From: an uncultured Clostridia bacterium | GTDB taxonomy: Bacteria; Bacillota_I; Bacilli_A; RF39; UBA660 | Assembly (NCBI GenBank): GCA_947165135.1 | Contig: CAMUZE010000003.1 | Location: 26,370 to 90,369 of the forward strand | Direction of reading: 5' to 3' | DNA length: 64,000 nucleotides | Part shown: one piece after another, positions 17,663 to 26,468 of the stretch | Layout: the number at the start of each line of letters is the position of its first letter | Numbering within the stretch: position 1 is the first letter of the stretch | Position numbers and translations under genes: made by a program | The notes under the pieces: model-generated | The model's database searches: none | Told to the model about the DNA's origin: nothing | What the model saw: only the letters and a program-made list of their open reading frames with translations

Positions 17663-18349
17663 TCACATATTTAATAAATATTCAATCATATTGTTAATTT
17701 TATTATTATGAAGTAATTTAAACATTATTATAGCACCACTAATATTTAATAAATAATCATCAACATCAAATGTTCCTGATAATGTTAGAAATTGTGTTAA
17801 CTCAATAACACTAACAATTACAAACATAGTTATCAAAAATACTTTTAAATTATTTTCTTTTTTTAATAGTCTTGGTAAAAAGAATGCAAAAGGCATACAT
17901 ATAATAAAATTACCTAAAGTATTATTTATTAATAATGATAAAGTTAAGTCACCATCAAAATATTCAGAAAATAATTTAATTATCATTCTAAAAGGTATAA
18001 AATTTACAACATTATAATAATAATCATACAATACTACTTTATTCCATTTAACTAATAAAAATCCATTTCTAAAATAATATAAATCTAATAAAGTTATTTT
18101 AAAAAGAAAAATAACATATAAAATAAACCATATGATGAGATTTAGTCTATAAAATGTATTCTTATACTTATTATTATATTTTTTTCCAAAATAAGCCCCA
18201 AAATATGTTAAAACAACAACTAATAATAGTAATAATATTCTTATTATAGGACTATATGTATTTTTACTTAAAAATTCTATATAAAAATATAATTGAATTA
18301 ACAATATAGATAAAGAATATAAAATAATAGATATTACTTTATTTTTCAT
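17663..18349 (-). CDS. VanZ-like family membrane protein
   Basis: Four to six membrane segments with the VanZ-type pattern: NFIPFRMI in the first half, then NTLGNFIICMPFAFFLP, and SVIELTQFL...GTFDVDDYLLNISGAI near the C-terminus. Family members such as VanZ give low-level teicoplanin resistance, but most are of unknown role. Its start overlaps by ATGA the stop of a 25-codon ORF, which suggests translational coupling. Confidence 0.85.
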   Translation of the reverse strand: MKNKVISIILYSLSILLIQLYFYIEFLSKNTYSPIIRILLLLLVVVLTYFGAYFGKKYNNKYKNTFYRLNLIIWFILYVIFLFKITLLDLYYFRNGFLLVKWNKVVLYDYYYNVVNFIPFRMIIKLFSEYFDGDLTLSLLINNTLGNFIICMPFAFFLPRLLKKENNLKVFLITMFVIVSVIELTQFLTLSGTFDVDDYLLNISGAIIMFKLLHNNKINNMIEYLLNM

Positions 18350-18423
18350 ATTATTTCATCATCTACTATTTGATAGAACAAAAAAACTCTAACACTAAAA
18401 GATTCTTTTTTAATTAAATACAT
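18346..18423 (-). CDS. 25-residue small ORF coupled to the VanZ-like gene
   Basis: The ATG at 18423 follows a near-consensus AGGAGGTAC site. The peptide MYLIKKESFSVRVFLFYQIV ends DDEII, and its TGA overlaps the VanZ ATG (ATGA). It sits between the flavodoxin and VanZ-like genes. It could be a leader peptide, a real microprotein or the remnant of a larger gene. Confidence 0.45.
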   Translation of the reverse strand: MYLIKKESFSVRVFLFYQIVDDEII

Positions 18424-18431
18424 TGTACCTC

Positions 18432-18875
18432 CTACAGATTATCCAATTTAATTAGTTCATCATTATTAGATTTAGGTTCTTTTAAATTAATAACTTCTGC
18501 ATTATATTTTCTTTTTAATAATTCAGTTGCTTTATTTTCTTTACCACTTCCACTATATAAAACAAATGTAACATTTTTAGAAGTTAAATCAATTTTATCA
18601 AGTAAACTATTAATTGGGCTAGAAAGTTTACTATTCCATATAGGAGAACCAATAATAATTTTACCATATTTATTTAAATCAATATCTACTCTATCTATCT
18701 TATCTTTATAATTAATCATTGCTTTATAACCACCAACTAATATAGACAAAAATCTATTCTTTGGTAATTCTTCATAAGTAATAATTTTATATGTATCAAA
18801 ACCTATTCTTTTTAAATAAGAAGAAACTATATCTCCATTACCTGTAAAACTATAATATATAAATATTTTTTTCAT
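18432..18875 (-). CDS. Flavodoxin-like protein
   Basis: An FMN-binding flavodoxin fold is suggested by the N-terminal phosphate loop YSFTGNGD, then IIIGSPIWNSKLSSPINSLL and a final strand with VTFVLYSGSG. At 147 aa it fits the short-chain flavodoxin/NADPH:FMN-type proteins of Bacillota. An electron-transfer partner is not evident nearby. Its start overlaps the preceding gene's stop (ATGA). Confidence 0.75.
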   Translation of the reverse strand: MKKIFIYYSFTGNGDIVSSYLKRIGFDTYKIITYEELPKNRFLSILVGGYKAMINYKDKIDRVDIDLNKYGKIIIGSPIWNSKLSSPINSLLDKIDLTSKNVTFVLYSGSGKENKATELLKRKYNAEVINLKEPKSNNDELIKLDNL

Positions 18876-19285
18876 CTAACTAGCTCCTTTAATAATATTT
18901 CTAATTCATCTAGCATCTTATTTATATTACTATATTTAATTAACTTTATATTTTTATTTCCTCTTATCATTGCAGTTAAATTAGTATTTTCATCATATAT
19001 ACATATTATTTTTTTATTTAAACTTTCAGCATATGCAATTTCATAACCTACTCCTAATGAAGGAGTAGAAACTTCTGCTACTAAAGCATCACATTCTTTT
19101 ATCCAGTTAATATCTCTTATATAAATATCTTCTTCGGAATTATTTTGTTCTAATTCAAAAACATTAGGAGAAGCAACATGTTTATCTAACACATTTCCAT
19201 ATTTATTTAATAATTTATTAATTTCAATAAATACGCTTAATTTATCTCTACCACTTCTGATAGAACCTGCAAAATAAAATTTCAT
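18872..19285 (-). CDS. 2'-deoxynucleoside 5'-phosphate N-hydrolase-like (DNPH1/Rcl family)
   Basis: Predicted to split deoxynucleoside monophosphates into base and deoxyribose 5-phosphate, a nucleotide-pool cleaning step. It starts YFAGSIRSGR and carries DALVAEVSTPSLGVGYE, which holds the expected catalytic Glu, and a late MIRG, all close to the pattern I recall for DNPH1. The length of 137 aa is typical. A general nucleoside deoxyribosyltransferase is the alternative. It is translationally coupled to the flavodoxin-like gene. Confidence 0.82.
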   Translation of the reverse strand: MKFYFAGSIRSGRDKLSVFIEINKLLNKYGNVLDKHVASPNVFELEQNNSEEDIYIRDINWIKECDALVAEVSTPSLGVGYEIAYAESLNKKIICIYDENTNLTAMIRGNKNIKLIKYSNINKMLDELEILLKELVR

Positions 19286-19301
19286 ATTACTCTCCCAATA
19301 T

Positions 19302-19916
19302 TTAATTTTTTTGTACTAATCTTCTTTTTATAATATTTTCTGTAGTTATATCTTTAGGAACTTTTTTAATATTAATTGGTCTATAATGTACGAATTCTCT
19401 TTTACGATTTAATTCTTCTTTTCTATTTGATATAAAATATCCTATTGGTAGACGATAAATATTGTATTCAGTTTCACTTTCAAAAACTTCAGTTTGTGAT
19501 TTACATCCATTGTCTTCTGTACATTTCCAATCGCTATATTTATTTACTCCACCTATCCATTCTTCAATAGAGTATTCCATTTGTTCTAATAATTCCAAGT
19601 TAACAGGAAGTAATATTAATTCAAATATATCTTTTCCAAACTTACCATCTTCAATTCCTTTAGTGATTGTTAAGGACATATCAACAGGTTCAACACTAAT
19701 ATCATAATACATGTTAGGTTCATCTTTACTCATAAATCTATGAATTTCAGGTGTCTCTAAAGGATCATTTTCTTTTTGAAATTTAATTTCGTCTCTGATT
19801 TTAGTAATTGCTTCTTCAGGAATTCCCCTTAAAAATTCTAATATTTCCTTTCCTTGTTTTTTATCTGCTCTAACTATATACCATAGAGCAGTGTCATAAT
19901 CTTTGTCAAATATCAT
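19302..19916 (-). CDS. Hypothetical protein, 204 aa
   Basis: Not recognised. It is soluble with mixed charged content, starting MIFDKDYDTALWYIVRADKK, with two Cys near residue 135 and a basic C-terminus. The start has an excellent TTAGGAGG site. It sits in the accessory run, 16 bases before the DNPH1-like gene, so co-transcription is likely. Confidence 0.7.
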   Translation of the reverse strand: MIFDKDYDTALWYIVRADKKQGKEILEFLRGIPEEAITKIRDEIKFQKENDPLETPEIHRFMSKDEPNMYYDISVEPVDMSLTITKGIEDGKFGKDIFELILLPVNLELLEQMEYSIEEWIGGVNKYSDWKCTEDNGCKSQTEVFESETEYNIYRLPIGYFISNRKEELNRKREFVHYRPINIKKVPKDITTENIIKRRLVQKN

Positions 19917-19954
19917 ATTTAACCTCCTAATATAATTTTACAATAAATTGATTA

Positions 19955-20707
19955 TTAAATAAATAAAATCATTAATATATCAGATATTAAATGTGAAAAA
20001 CCATGTGATATCATTGCATATCCAATACCATATTTTCTATATAAATAACCAAAACATAATCCAAGTGCACCATTAAATAAAAAACATCTAAATACTAGTA
20101 GTGGTGTTAATGTAGTCATGGACATTGTACTTGGTATATGACCTACTGCAAATAACAAAGCAGAAATTATATTAGCAATAGCATATACTTTTGTCGGAAC
20201 TTCTTTATTTTTATAAAATAACTTAGATATAATAAATATTATTAATGACATAAAAAACAATCTCATCATTACTTCTTCAATAATTCCACCTACTAATAAA
20301 CCACTTATTACTTTACTAAAAGTAGGGACCGTATTATATAAATTATATACCCAACTATTAAAAGAACCAAATATTAATTTGTCAAATGGAAATAAAATTA
20401 ATGCTCCAATAATAGTGATGGTACATGTTATGATAACTGCTTTTTTATCATATTTAAATTCTTTCCATAAATCTATCTTTTTAGAAAAAATTATTCCAAA
20501 AAATGCAAGTACTACTCCATATAAAATACCATATTGAATCATAGTAGATATTGCTAGTATTTCTTTAGTAACGTTTTGTTCATTTAATTTTTCTATCATT
20601 TCTAAAGTTAGAGTATCATAATAATAATATCCTAAAAAATATCCTCCAATTAATCCTCCAATTAAAATGAACAATAAAAATTTCCAATGTTCTTTAATAT
20701 ATTCCAT
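19955..20707 (-). CDS. CPBP-family intramembrane metalloprotease
   Basis: A multi-pass membrane protein of the Abi/CAAX-protease superfamily. The catalytic signature is EEVMMR (EExxxR), followed by FAVGHIPS (second motif with His) and ISHGFSHLISD (third motif). In Bacillota these proteins are linked to bacteriocin self-immunity or envelope processing, but the substrate here is unknown. It is immediately downstream of a 127-aa hypothetical gene. Confidence 0.87.
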   Translation of the reverse strand: MEYIKEHWKFLLFILIGGLIGGYFLGYYYYDTLTLEMIEKLNEQNVTKEILAISTMIQYGILYGVVLAFFGIIFSKKIDLWKEFKYDKKAVIITCTITIIGALILFPFDKLIFGSFNSWVYNLYNTVPTFSKVISGLLVGGIIEEVMMRLFFMSLIIFIISKLFYKNKEVPTKVYAIANIISALLFAVGHIPSTMSMTTLTPLLVFRCFLFNGALGLCFGYLYRKYGIGYAMISHGFSHLISDILMILFI

Positions 20708-20710
20708 ATA

Positions 20711-21094
20711 TTACCTCACAATATTTCCATTCTTATATATACCATAATATAAATCATAAGCAAAATCATTTTCAGGTATTTCACCAAAATAAATATTAAA
20801 TTCTTTAATGTTTAACGTTTTAGATATTTCGTCTAAATAATTTAATGATTCATTTATTAATTTATCATCATATATAAAATTATCTTTATAAAATACCAAA
20901 TCACCATTTAAATAAAAGCCTCTAGTAATTTCATTAAAAGTATCTTTATTTATGCCTTTAGATGTGCAATATTCATAATGTGACATTAAACTATTATCTG
21001 GTAAAAATTCTAAAAATCCATTTAATATTATAAATGCTTTTCTTTGTTTATGAAAATCCCTACTCTTTTCATCTGTATTATATCTATAATCCAT
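20711..21094 (-). CDS. Hypothetical protein, 127 aa
   Basis: Not recognised. A small soluble acidic protein beginning MDYRYNTDEKSRDFHKQRKA, three bases upstream of the CPBP protease gene and so almost certainly co-transcribed with it. An AAGGAGAA ribosome site supports the start. Confidence 0.7.
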   Translation of the reverse strand: MDYRYNTDEKSRDFHKQRKAFIILNGFLEFLPDNSLMSHYEYCTSKGINKDTFNEITRGFYLNGDLVFYKDNFIYDDKLINESLNYLDEISKTLNIKEFNIYFGEIPENDFAYDLYYGIYKNGNIVR

Positions 21095-21162
21095 TTATGT
21101 TCTCCTTAATTTAATCTATTTAATAATTTTTTAATTTGAGGCTTATGTAATGTTGCTAAAGT

Positions 21163-21624
21163 TTAAAGACAATATCCTCTATAATATTTAATTCCACCTT
21201 CACTATATTCATTAGTTTCATAGTATCCATCAGTAATATGAAATTCTTCTTTAATATTTAAATAATTTTTACATTCATTTACACATCCTATTATTTCTTC
21301 TTTTGTTACTGTATTCCTCATAACAGTAAATTGAAAATTATCACCCCAAACAAATGGATCAATAAAATTACCATCCCAATTTTGAATAATAGAATTCCAA
21401 GGCCTAACAAATCTTTTATCATTTATTACAATTTGTATTTTAGTTTTTTGCTGTTTTTCAAGTAATTTACTGATATATATGCTTAACTATATTATTTTGT
21501 AATATTGTTCTTTTTTTTATGACATTAATTTACTATCAAATACATCAAAAGAAACGACATAATATTGTGCCTTAGGATTTTTTTGTGCAGATAAATATAA
21601 ATCTAAATATTCTTCATAAGCCAT
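21163..21624 (-). pseudogene. Disrupted 153-codon gene with two in-frame stops
   Basis: An ATG at 21624 with a GAGG ribosome site opens a frame that runs to a TAA at 21163 and would encode 153 residues, but it is broken by TAA after about 35 codons (next to an A8 run) and TAG ten codons later. The frame is the same before and after, and codon use is gene-like throughout (MAYEEYLDLYLSAQKNPKAQ ... DGYYETNEYSEGG). The family is not recognised. Both stops must be real for it to be dead; a sequencing error in the A8 run would not explain both. Confidence 0.7.
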
Positions 21625-21650
21625 AATTAACCTCATTTTCAAATAATTCG

Positions 21651-22640
21651 CTATAATTTATTATCTACTTTTAATTTTCTAATATATTCTCTTTGTGTTT
21701 CAAGATACTTTTCTTTATTTTTTAATAATTTTCTTATCTCTTTTAAAAATTCTTCATATTGGCTATCTTTAAAATAAAATTTAGCATATCCTTTTTCTCC
21801 AAATTTATTAACAAGTACATCATATGCTCTTAAAAATAACTCTTCATCAGTCGCATTTGGATTTAGTTTTTTACCATATGTATAAGTTCTTCTTAAACAA
21901 TCTTCTACTTTATTATTTCTATCTGCAGATGAAACTATTCTTCCATATATACTCCTTGGATCATCTTTCGCTGAAGCTCTATGATCTTCAATAGCTTCTT
22001 TAATTATTACTAATTCTTTATCACTAAAGAACATAGATAAATTTTTATCTTTTGACATAATATCAGCAGAAATAATTTCGTGAGTTTTAGAATCTATATG
22101 ATGTCCTATGTCATGATAAGCAGCTATAACGTATACCATATTTAAATTTACATCCAAATTATTTTCCTCAACTAATTCAAAACTTCTTTTTATAACATCT
22201 TTGATATGCTCTATTCCGTGACCAGATTCATTTTTAGAATATTCTGGAAAAACATTATTTTCAATATACTTTTTTAATTCAGAATTTATATTCATCATAC
22301 TTTTTTCAATAATAAATTCTTTTGTATTAATCATTTTCTCCTCCTCTTTTGTTAATGGCTCAACTCTATGTGTTTGTCCAAATTCATTTTGTTTATCTTT
22401 ATCTAACTCCACATAAAAATCATCTATTTCTCTTGCGAATAGCATTTTATTAAAAATATTCAAATATATAACCAAATTAGTAGCTTTACTAACATCATTA
22501 CTACCTGTGTATTCAATATTACTGTCTAAATCTTTACCTTTATTATTTAAAGAAATAATTCTATATATATTTTTATCAATTAATCTTTTTCCTTTAAAAT
22601 GCTTATATAGAGAACCTATTTTAATTATATCATCAATCAT
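21651..22640 (-). CDS. DUF1653-HD phosphohydrolase fusion
   Basis: The N-terminal ~90 residues match the DUF1653 pattern (GSLYKHFKGK, YRIISL, FYVEL, final HRVEPL). The C-terminal ~200 residues form an HD metal-dependent phosphohydrolase: HGIEHIKDV, AAYHDIGHH (His-Asp pair), then SADRNNK. The second domain probably acts on a nucleotide or phosphorylated metabolite. The ATG at 22640 has a GAAAGGAAG site and overlaps the NUDIX gene end by 8 bases, so it is preferred over 22682. Confidence 0.82.
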   Translation of the reverse strand: MIDDIIKIGSLYKHFKGKRLIDKNIYRIISLNNKGKDLDSNIEYTGSNDVSKATNLVIYLNIFNKMLFAREIDDFYVELDKDKQNEFGQTHRVEPLTKEEEKMINTKEFIIEKSMMNINSELKKYIENNVFPEYSKNESGHGIEHIKDVIKRSFELVEENNLDVNLNMVYVIAAYHDIGHHIDSKTHEIISADIMSKDKNLSMFFSDKELVIIKEAIEDHRASAKDDPRSIYGRIVSSADRNNKVEDCLRRTYTYGKKLNPNATDEELFLRAYDVLVNKFGEKGYAKFYFKDSQYEEFLKEIRKLLKNKEKYLETQREYIRKLKVDNKL

Positions 22641-23109
22641 TGTCTTCCTTTCTTGTATATGCTCCATCAGTTTTACAATCATATGTTTTAATGGTTTTAT
22701 CTTCTAAAAATGCACCCTCATAATTAATAAATGGTTTAGGTAAATTATTAATATCAGCCCAAATTAATTCATCACATTTATCAGTTTCTATTATTTTAGG
22801 AGTGCCTTTATATTCTTTAATTTCAAAATAATAATCAATGTATGGTTCTAATAATGTACCATTTATTTCAAAAAAATTTCTTCTAAGTACAACATAACTA
22901 TTTATTATTTTTTTAATATCGATTTTTATTCCTAATTCTTCTTTCGCCTCTCTTATTAAAGCATCATATTGGTTCTCTCCTTCATCAATATGACCAGCAG
23001 GTAAAGCATAATATCCTGACCATAATTTAGTTCCTTTTCTTTTTTGTAATAATATTTTATTATTTTTATATATTATCATATGTACTGCACTTTTAAAAAT
23101 AGCTTTCAT
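22633..23109 (-). CDS. NUDIX hydrolase (second copy)
   Basis: A complete NUDIX box (GHIDEGENQYDALIREAKEE then LGI) in a protein of 158 aa whose start LQKRKGTKLWSGYYALP resembles the MutT/8-oxo-dGTPase-type group. The true substrate is unknown. It overlaps the DUF1653-HD gene by 8 bases, so the two are translationally linked. The pairing of two nucleotide-directed hydrolases suggests a shared clean-up job. Confidence 0.87.
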   Translation of the reverse strand: MKAIFKSAVHMIIYKNNKILLQKRKGTKLWSGYYALPAGHIDEGENQYDALIREAKEELGIKIDIKKIINSYVVLRRNFFEINGTLLEPYIDYYFEIKEYKGTPKIIETDKCDELIWADINNLPKPFINYEGAFLEDKTIKTYDCKTDGAYTRKEDND

Positions 23110-23127
23110 ATATTACTTCCTTTCTAA

Positions 23128-23553
23128 TTAATTCAAATTTTTACTTTTATATCGTATTTTTAACTCTCTTACTTGACCATCAACCTTTTTTGAATCTATA
23201 TGTATATCTATAATTTCATAATCTTTTAAGTTGTTAATTGTGTCTTCTGTCATTTTGCTTCCCACTTCAAAATACATATTTCTAATAAATGATTTTTGTG
23301 CGTCTGTAAGTAATTTCCAATTTGCTTGTATTGAATAGCCATGATCAAAAAATGTACTATATCCCATCCTACACCATCCCATACATATCAATATTTCATC
23401 ATAAACTGATGATTTAGTTTTTGATTTACAATATTCTTCAATCAATTTCTTTGATAAATCATCATGCCCATATCTATCACAGGTGAAAAAATTACCATCC
23501 GGTGCTAACCAACCAATATATTTATTAAAATCATTTTCTGCTTCTTCATTCAT
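23128..23553 (-). CDS. Hypothetical protein, 141 aa
   Basis: Not recognised. It begins MNEEAENDFNKYIGWLAPDG, with ICMGWCRMGYS in the centre, and is soluble and compact. The upstream GAAAGGAA(A/G)TAATATATG is nearly the same as that of the NUDIX gene 19 bases further on, which suggests one operon. Confidence 0.7.
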   Translation of the reverse strand: MNEEAENDFNKYIGWLAPDGNFFTCDRYGHDDLSKKLIEEYCKSKTKSSVYDEILICMGWCRMGYSTFFDHGYSIQANWKLLTDAQKSFIRNMYFEVGSKMTEDTINNLKDYEIIDIHIDSKKVDGQVRELKIRYKSKNLN

Positions 23554-23556
23554 ATA

Positions 23557-24741
23557 TTATTTCCTTTCTAAAAGACAAATAGACTCAATATGTTTAGTTT
23601 TATTAAACATATTTATACATTCTAATTTCTTTAATGAGAAATTACTTAATAAATTAATATCCCTTTTTAATGTTTTAGGATTGCATGATACATAAATAAT
23701 TTTTTTAGTATTCAAATTATTTAACAAATTAATCACTTTATTAGATAGACCACTTCTAGGTGGGTCTATTATAACTACATCATAATTATCTTTTTTTAAT
23801 AAACTAGCATCCCCACATATAAAATGAATATTATTTATATGATTTAATGATTTATTAATATTAGCATTAAATATTGATTCTTTATTTATTTCAATGCCAG
23901 TTATTTCTTTAAAATTATCCTTTAAATATATTCCAATTGTTCCAGTACCACAATATAAATCTAAAAGTTTATTTCCAGTACCTGCATATTCTTTAACTTT
24001 ATCATATAAAAGAATCATATTTTCATAATTAATTTGAAAAAATGCATTAGGATATATACTATATTTAATACCATTTATTTCTTCAATTATATAAGCATTT
24101 CCATATATTAATTTATCATTTAAATATAATGAACTAATTTTATATTTTTTAATTAAATTATTATAATCAATTTTAGATATATTTCCATTAATTATAATCA
24201 TTGTTTCATTACTAGTAACTCTTATTATTATTTCATCTATTTTATTTAAATTTGAACCTTTAAAATAGTTATAAATTGAATTTATTCTATCATCTAAAAG
24301 TAAACAATCAGAAAACTCAACTATATTATTAGATTTTTCATCATAATAACCTATTTTATTATCTTTTACATGAAAAGTTGCTTTATTTCTATAATTATAT
24401 TCATTATTAGTTAATACTTCTTTAATATTTGAATTAAATAATTTATTTATTTCATTTAATTTTAATTCTTTTTCATTATGAAAAGTTGTGTGCAAAAAAC
24501 TACATCCGCCACATTTATTATAGCAAGGACATTTAATTTCACATCTTAATTTGCTAGGTTTAATAATATTAATTATTTTAGCATTAGCAAATCTTTTGTT
24601 AATACTAGTTATTTCTATCTCAATTTCTTCATTTTTTAATGCATATGAAACAAATACTACAAAATTATTTATTCTTGTAATTCCATTTCCATTTGAATCA
24701 TTATCATCAATAATTACTGTATATTTGTTTCCAATTTTCAT
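23557..24741 (-). CDS. 23S rRNA/tRNA uracil-5 methyltransferase (RlmCD/TrmA family)
   Basis: SAM-dependent m5U methyltransferase, in Bacillota usually acting on 23S rRNA. It has an N-terminal TRAM-like segment, a Fe-S cluster motif CPCYNKCGGC (about residues 70-80), SAM motif DLYCGTGTIGIYL, catalytic loop IDPPRSGLS and SCNPKTL with the nucleophilic Cys. The ORF-track start at 24753 is a TTG overlapping the GGGG ribosome site; the ATG at 24741 is the likely start. The exact target uridine cannot be read. Confidence 0.92.
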   Translation of the reverse strand: MKIGNKYTVIIDDNDSNGNGITRINNFVVFVSYALKNEEIEIEITSINKRFANAKIINIIKPSKLRCEIKCPCYNKCGGCSFLHTTFHNEKELKLNEINKLFNSNIKEVLTNNEYNYRNKATFHVKDNKIGYYDEKSNNIVEFSDCLLLDDRINSIYNYFKGSNLNKIDEIIIRVTSNETMIIINGNISKIDYNNLIKKYKISSLYLNDKLIYGNAYIIEEINGIKYSIYPNAFFQINYENMILLYDKVKEYAGTGNKLLDLYCGTGTIGIYLKDNFKEITGIEINKESIFNANINKSLNHINNIHFICGDASLLKKDNYDVVIIDPPRSGLSNKVINLLNNLNTKKIIYVSCNPKTLKRDINLLSNFSLKKLECINMFNKTKHIESICLLERK

Positions 24742-24765
24742 AATATACCCCAAAATAATTATACA

Positions 24766-24792
24766 ATAAAAAACTAGTTTTCACTAGTTTTA
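24766..24792 (-). terminator. Terminator of the pilin-LRR gene
   Basis: AAAACTAGT-GAAA-ACTAGTTTT followed by TTATTG on the minus strand, overlapping the stop codon. Confidence 0.8.
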
Positions 24793-26394
24793 ATTTGAAC
24801 CTTCCCAAGTAATACATCCATTAGTAACATTGCTTGTATTATCTTTAACGCATGTTACACCAGATGCCCATTCCCAACCAGGAGTATATGTAGTAAATTC
24901 ACTTGATGATGATTTTCCTTGAATGGTTACGGATGTTAATTGATTATTTGAAAAAGAATTCATTATAATTATAACATTACTTGGTATTGTTACGGATGTT
25001 AATTGATTATTTTGAAATGCACTATTTAATATTGAGATTACATTATTTGATATTGTTATGGTTTTTAATTTATTATTAGAAAAGGCATTATCTCTTATAT
25101 ATTTAACAGTATTTGGCAATATAACAGAAGTTAATTGATTATCAGAAAAGGCATATCTTTCTATGGATGTAATACCACTTGGTATTGTTATGGACGTTAA
25201 TTGATTATTTCGAAATGAATGTTCACCTATTGAAGTGACACTACCTGGTATTGTTACGGATAATAATTGATTATTATAAAAGGCATGTTTTCCGATTGTT
25301 GTAACACTATTTGGAATCACAGGATTTTTATTTACTCCACCATAACTTACTATAGTTGTATTATCAATTCCACTAGATGTTCTTTTATATATAAACGATT
25401 GATTATCAGGCAATTGATTGTTATTAAACGCTGATGCACCTATTGATGTAACACTATTTGGTATTGTAATGGAAGTTAATTTGTTAGCATAAAATGCACT
25501 TGCTCCTATTGAAATGACACTATCTGGTATTGTTAATGATGTTAACAGATTACTCTCAAATGCATGATCTCTTATATATTTAACACTATTTGGTATTGTG
25601 ACTGATGTTAATTTGTTACTTGCAAATGCAGAAATTCCTATTGATGTGACACTATTTGATAATGTTACAGATGATAATTGATTAATTGAAAAAGCTCGTT
25701 CCCCTATTGATGTGACACTATTTGGAATTATTACTGATGTTAATTGATTGCTCGGAAATGCATAACTTTCTATTGTTATAATACTATTTGGAATTATTAC
25801 TGATGTTAATTGATTACTTTCAAAAGCTCTGTAACCTATTGATGTAACTGGTTTCCCTTCAATTGTTGATGGTATAATTACATCTCTAGTGCAACTATTA
25901 TAATCAGTAATTTTAACTTCATCATTTGATATTGTATAAGTAAAACATGATACATCAGTTGGTTCGGCAGAAGTGTCAGTAAGTGATATTACAAGTATAT
26001 TATTAGTATCTAATTCACTTATTGTTTCTACATCTTCTACTTTTGCATTATCAATTGTTCCTTCTTTATTATATTGGTAAGTACCATTTGTTACTTGTAT
26101 TTTTGTAATTACTCCATTACTGTCAGTCACTATTTTATATTTTAAATTTTTTCCACCAGTTATCTTTAACGCTTTAGGACTCCCTGTTATATTAGAATAT
26201 GTTTGAGAAGTACCACCATCAAATAAATACTGCTGTCTAGTAGTTCCTATTAAATTATTTACTTCATTTACAAATGAATTTCTTCTTGCATCATTATACA
26301 TTTTTAATACATTTGGAAGTGCTATTATAACTAGTATTGCTAAAATTGCTATTACTGCTAGTAATTCTACTAATGTAAAGCCAAGTTTTTTCAT
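24790..26394 (-). CDS. Type IV pilin-signal protein with BspA-like leucine-rich repeats, 534 aa
   Basis: An unusual fusion. The N-terminus is a classical prepilin signal, MKKLG|FTLVELLAVIAILAI, to be cleaved after Gly by prepilin peptidase, plus the N-terminal alpha-helix of a pseudopilin (to about residue 60). After a linker, about 330 residues consist of about 23-residue LRR_5/BspA-type repeats (core LTSVTIPNSVTSIGxxAF). The C-terminus carries two Cys. It is likely displayed at the cell surface, either in a pilus or retained in the membrane; adhesion is inference. Ribosome site AGGTGAT. Confidence 0.85.
   Translation of the reverse strand: MKKLGFTLVELLAVIAILAILVIIALPNVLKMYNDARRNSFVNEVNNLIGTTRQQYLFDGGTSQTYSNITGSPKALKITGGKNLKYKIVTDSNGVITKIQVTNGTYQYNKEGTIDNAKVEDVETISELDTNNILVISLTDTSAEPTDVSCFTYTISNDEVKITDYNSCTRDVIIPSTIEGKPVTSIGYRAFESNQLTSVIIPNSIITIESYAFPSNQLTSVIIPNSVTSIGERAFSINQLSSVTLSNSVTSIGISAFASNKLTSVTIPNSVKYIRDHAFESNLLTSLTIPDSVISIGASAFYANKLTSITIPNSVTSIGASAFNNNQLPDNQSFIYKRTSSGIDNTTIVSYGGVNKNPVIPNSVTTIGKHAFYNNQLLSVTIPGSVTSIGEHSFRNNQLTSITIPSGITSIERYAFSDNQLTSVILPNTVKYIRDNAFSNNKLKTITISNNVISILNSAFQNNQLTSVTIPSNVIIIMNSFSNNQLTSVTIQGKSSSSEFTTYTPGWEWASGVTCVKDNTSNVTNGCITWEGSN
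24950..25850 (-). repeat. Tandem ~69-bp LRR-coding repeats
   Basis: Repeated blocks encode N-(K/Q)-L-T-S-V-T-I-P-x-S-V-x-S-I-G-x-x-A-F. Around a dozen copies are visible, some degenerate. Internal homology makes copy-number change likely. Confidence 0.8.
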
Positions 26395-26440
26395 CTAATA
26401 TCACCTATAATAATTATAAATAAATCTAAAAAATATATCA

Positions 26441-26468
26441 ATAAAAAATAGATATTTCTATCTATTCT
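26441..26468 (-). terminator. deoB terminator
   Basis: On the minus strand, AATAGATA-GAAA-TATCTATT is followed by TTTT, overlapping the deoB stop codon. Confidence 0.8.

Noticed and set aside
17148-23553. Antiphage defence island
   Set aside because: No nuclease, toxin-antitoxin, restriction or reverse-transcriptase signature was seen; the CPBP and HD proteins alone are not enough.
24950-25850. Possible CRISPR-like repeat
   Set aside because: Repeats are in frame and encode LRR units; no unique spacers or cas genes.
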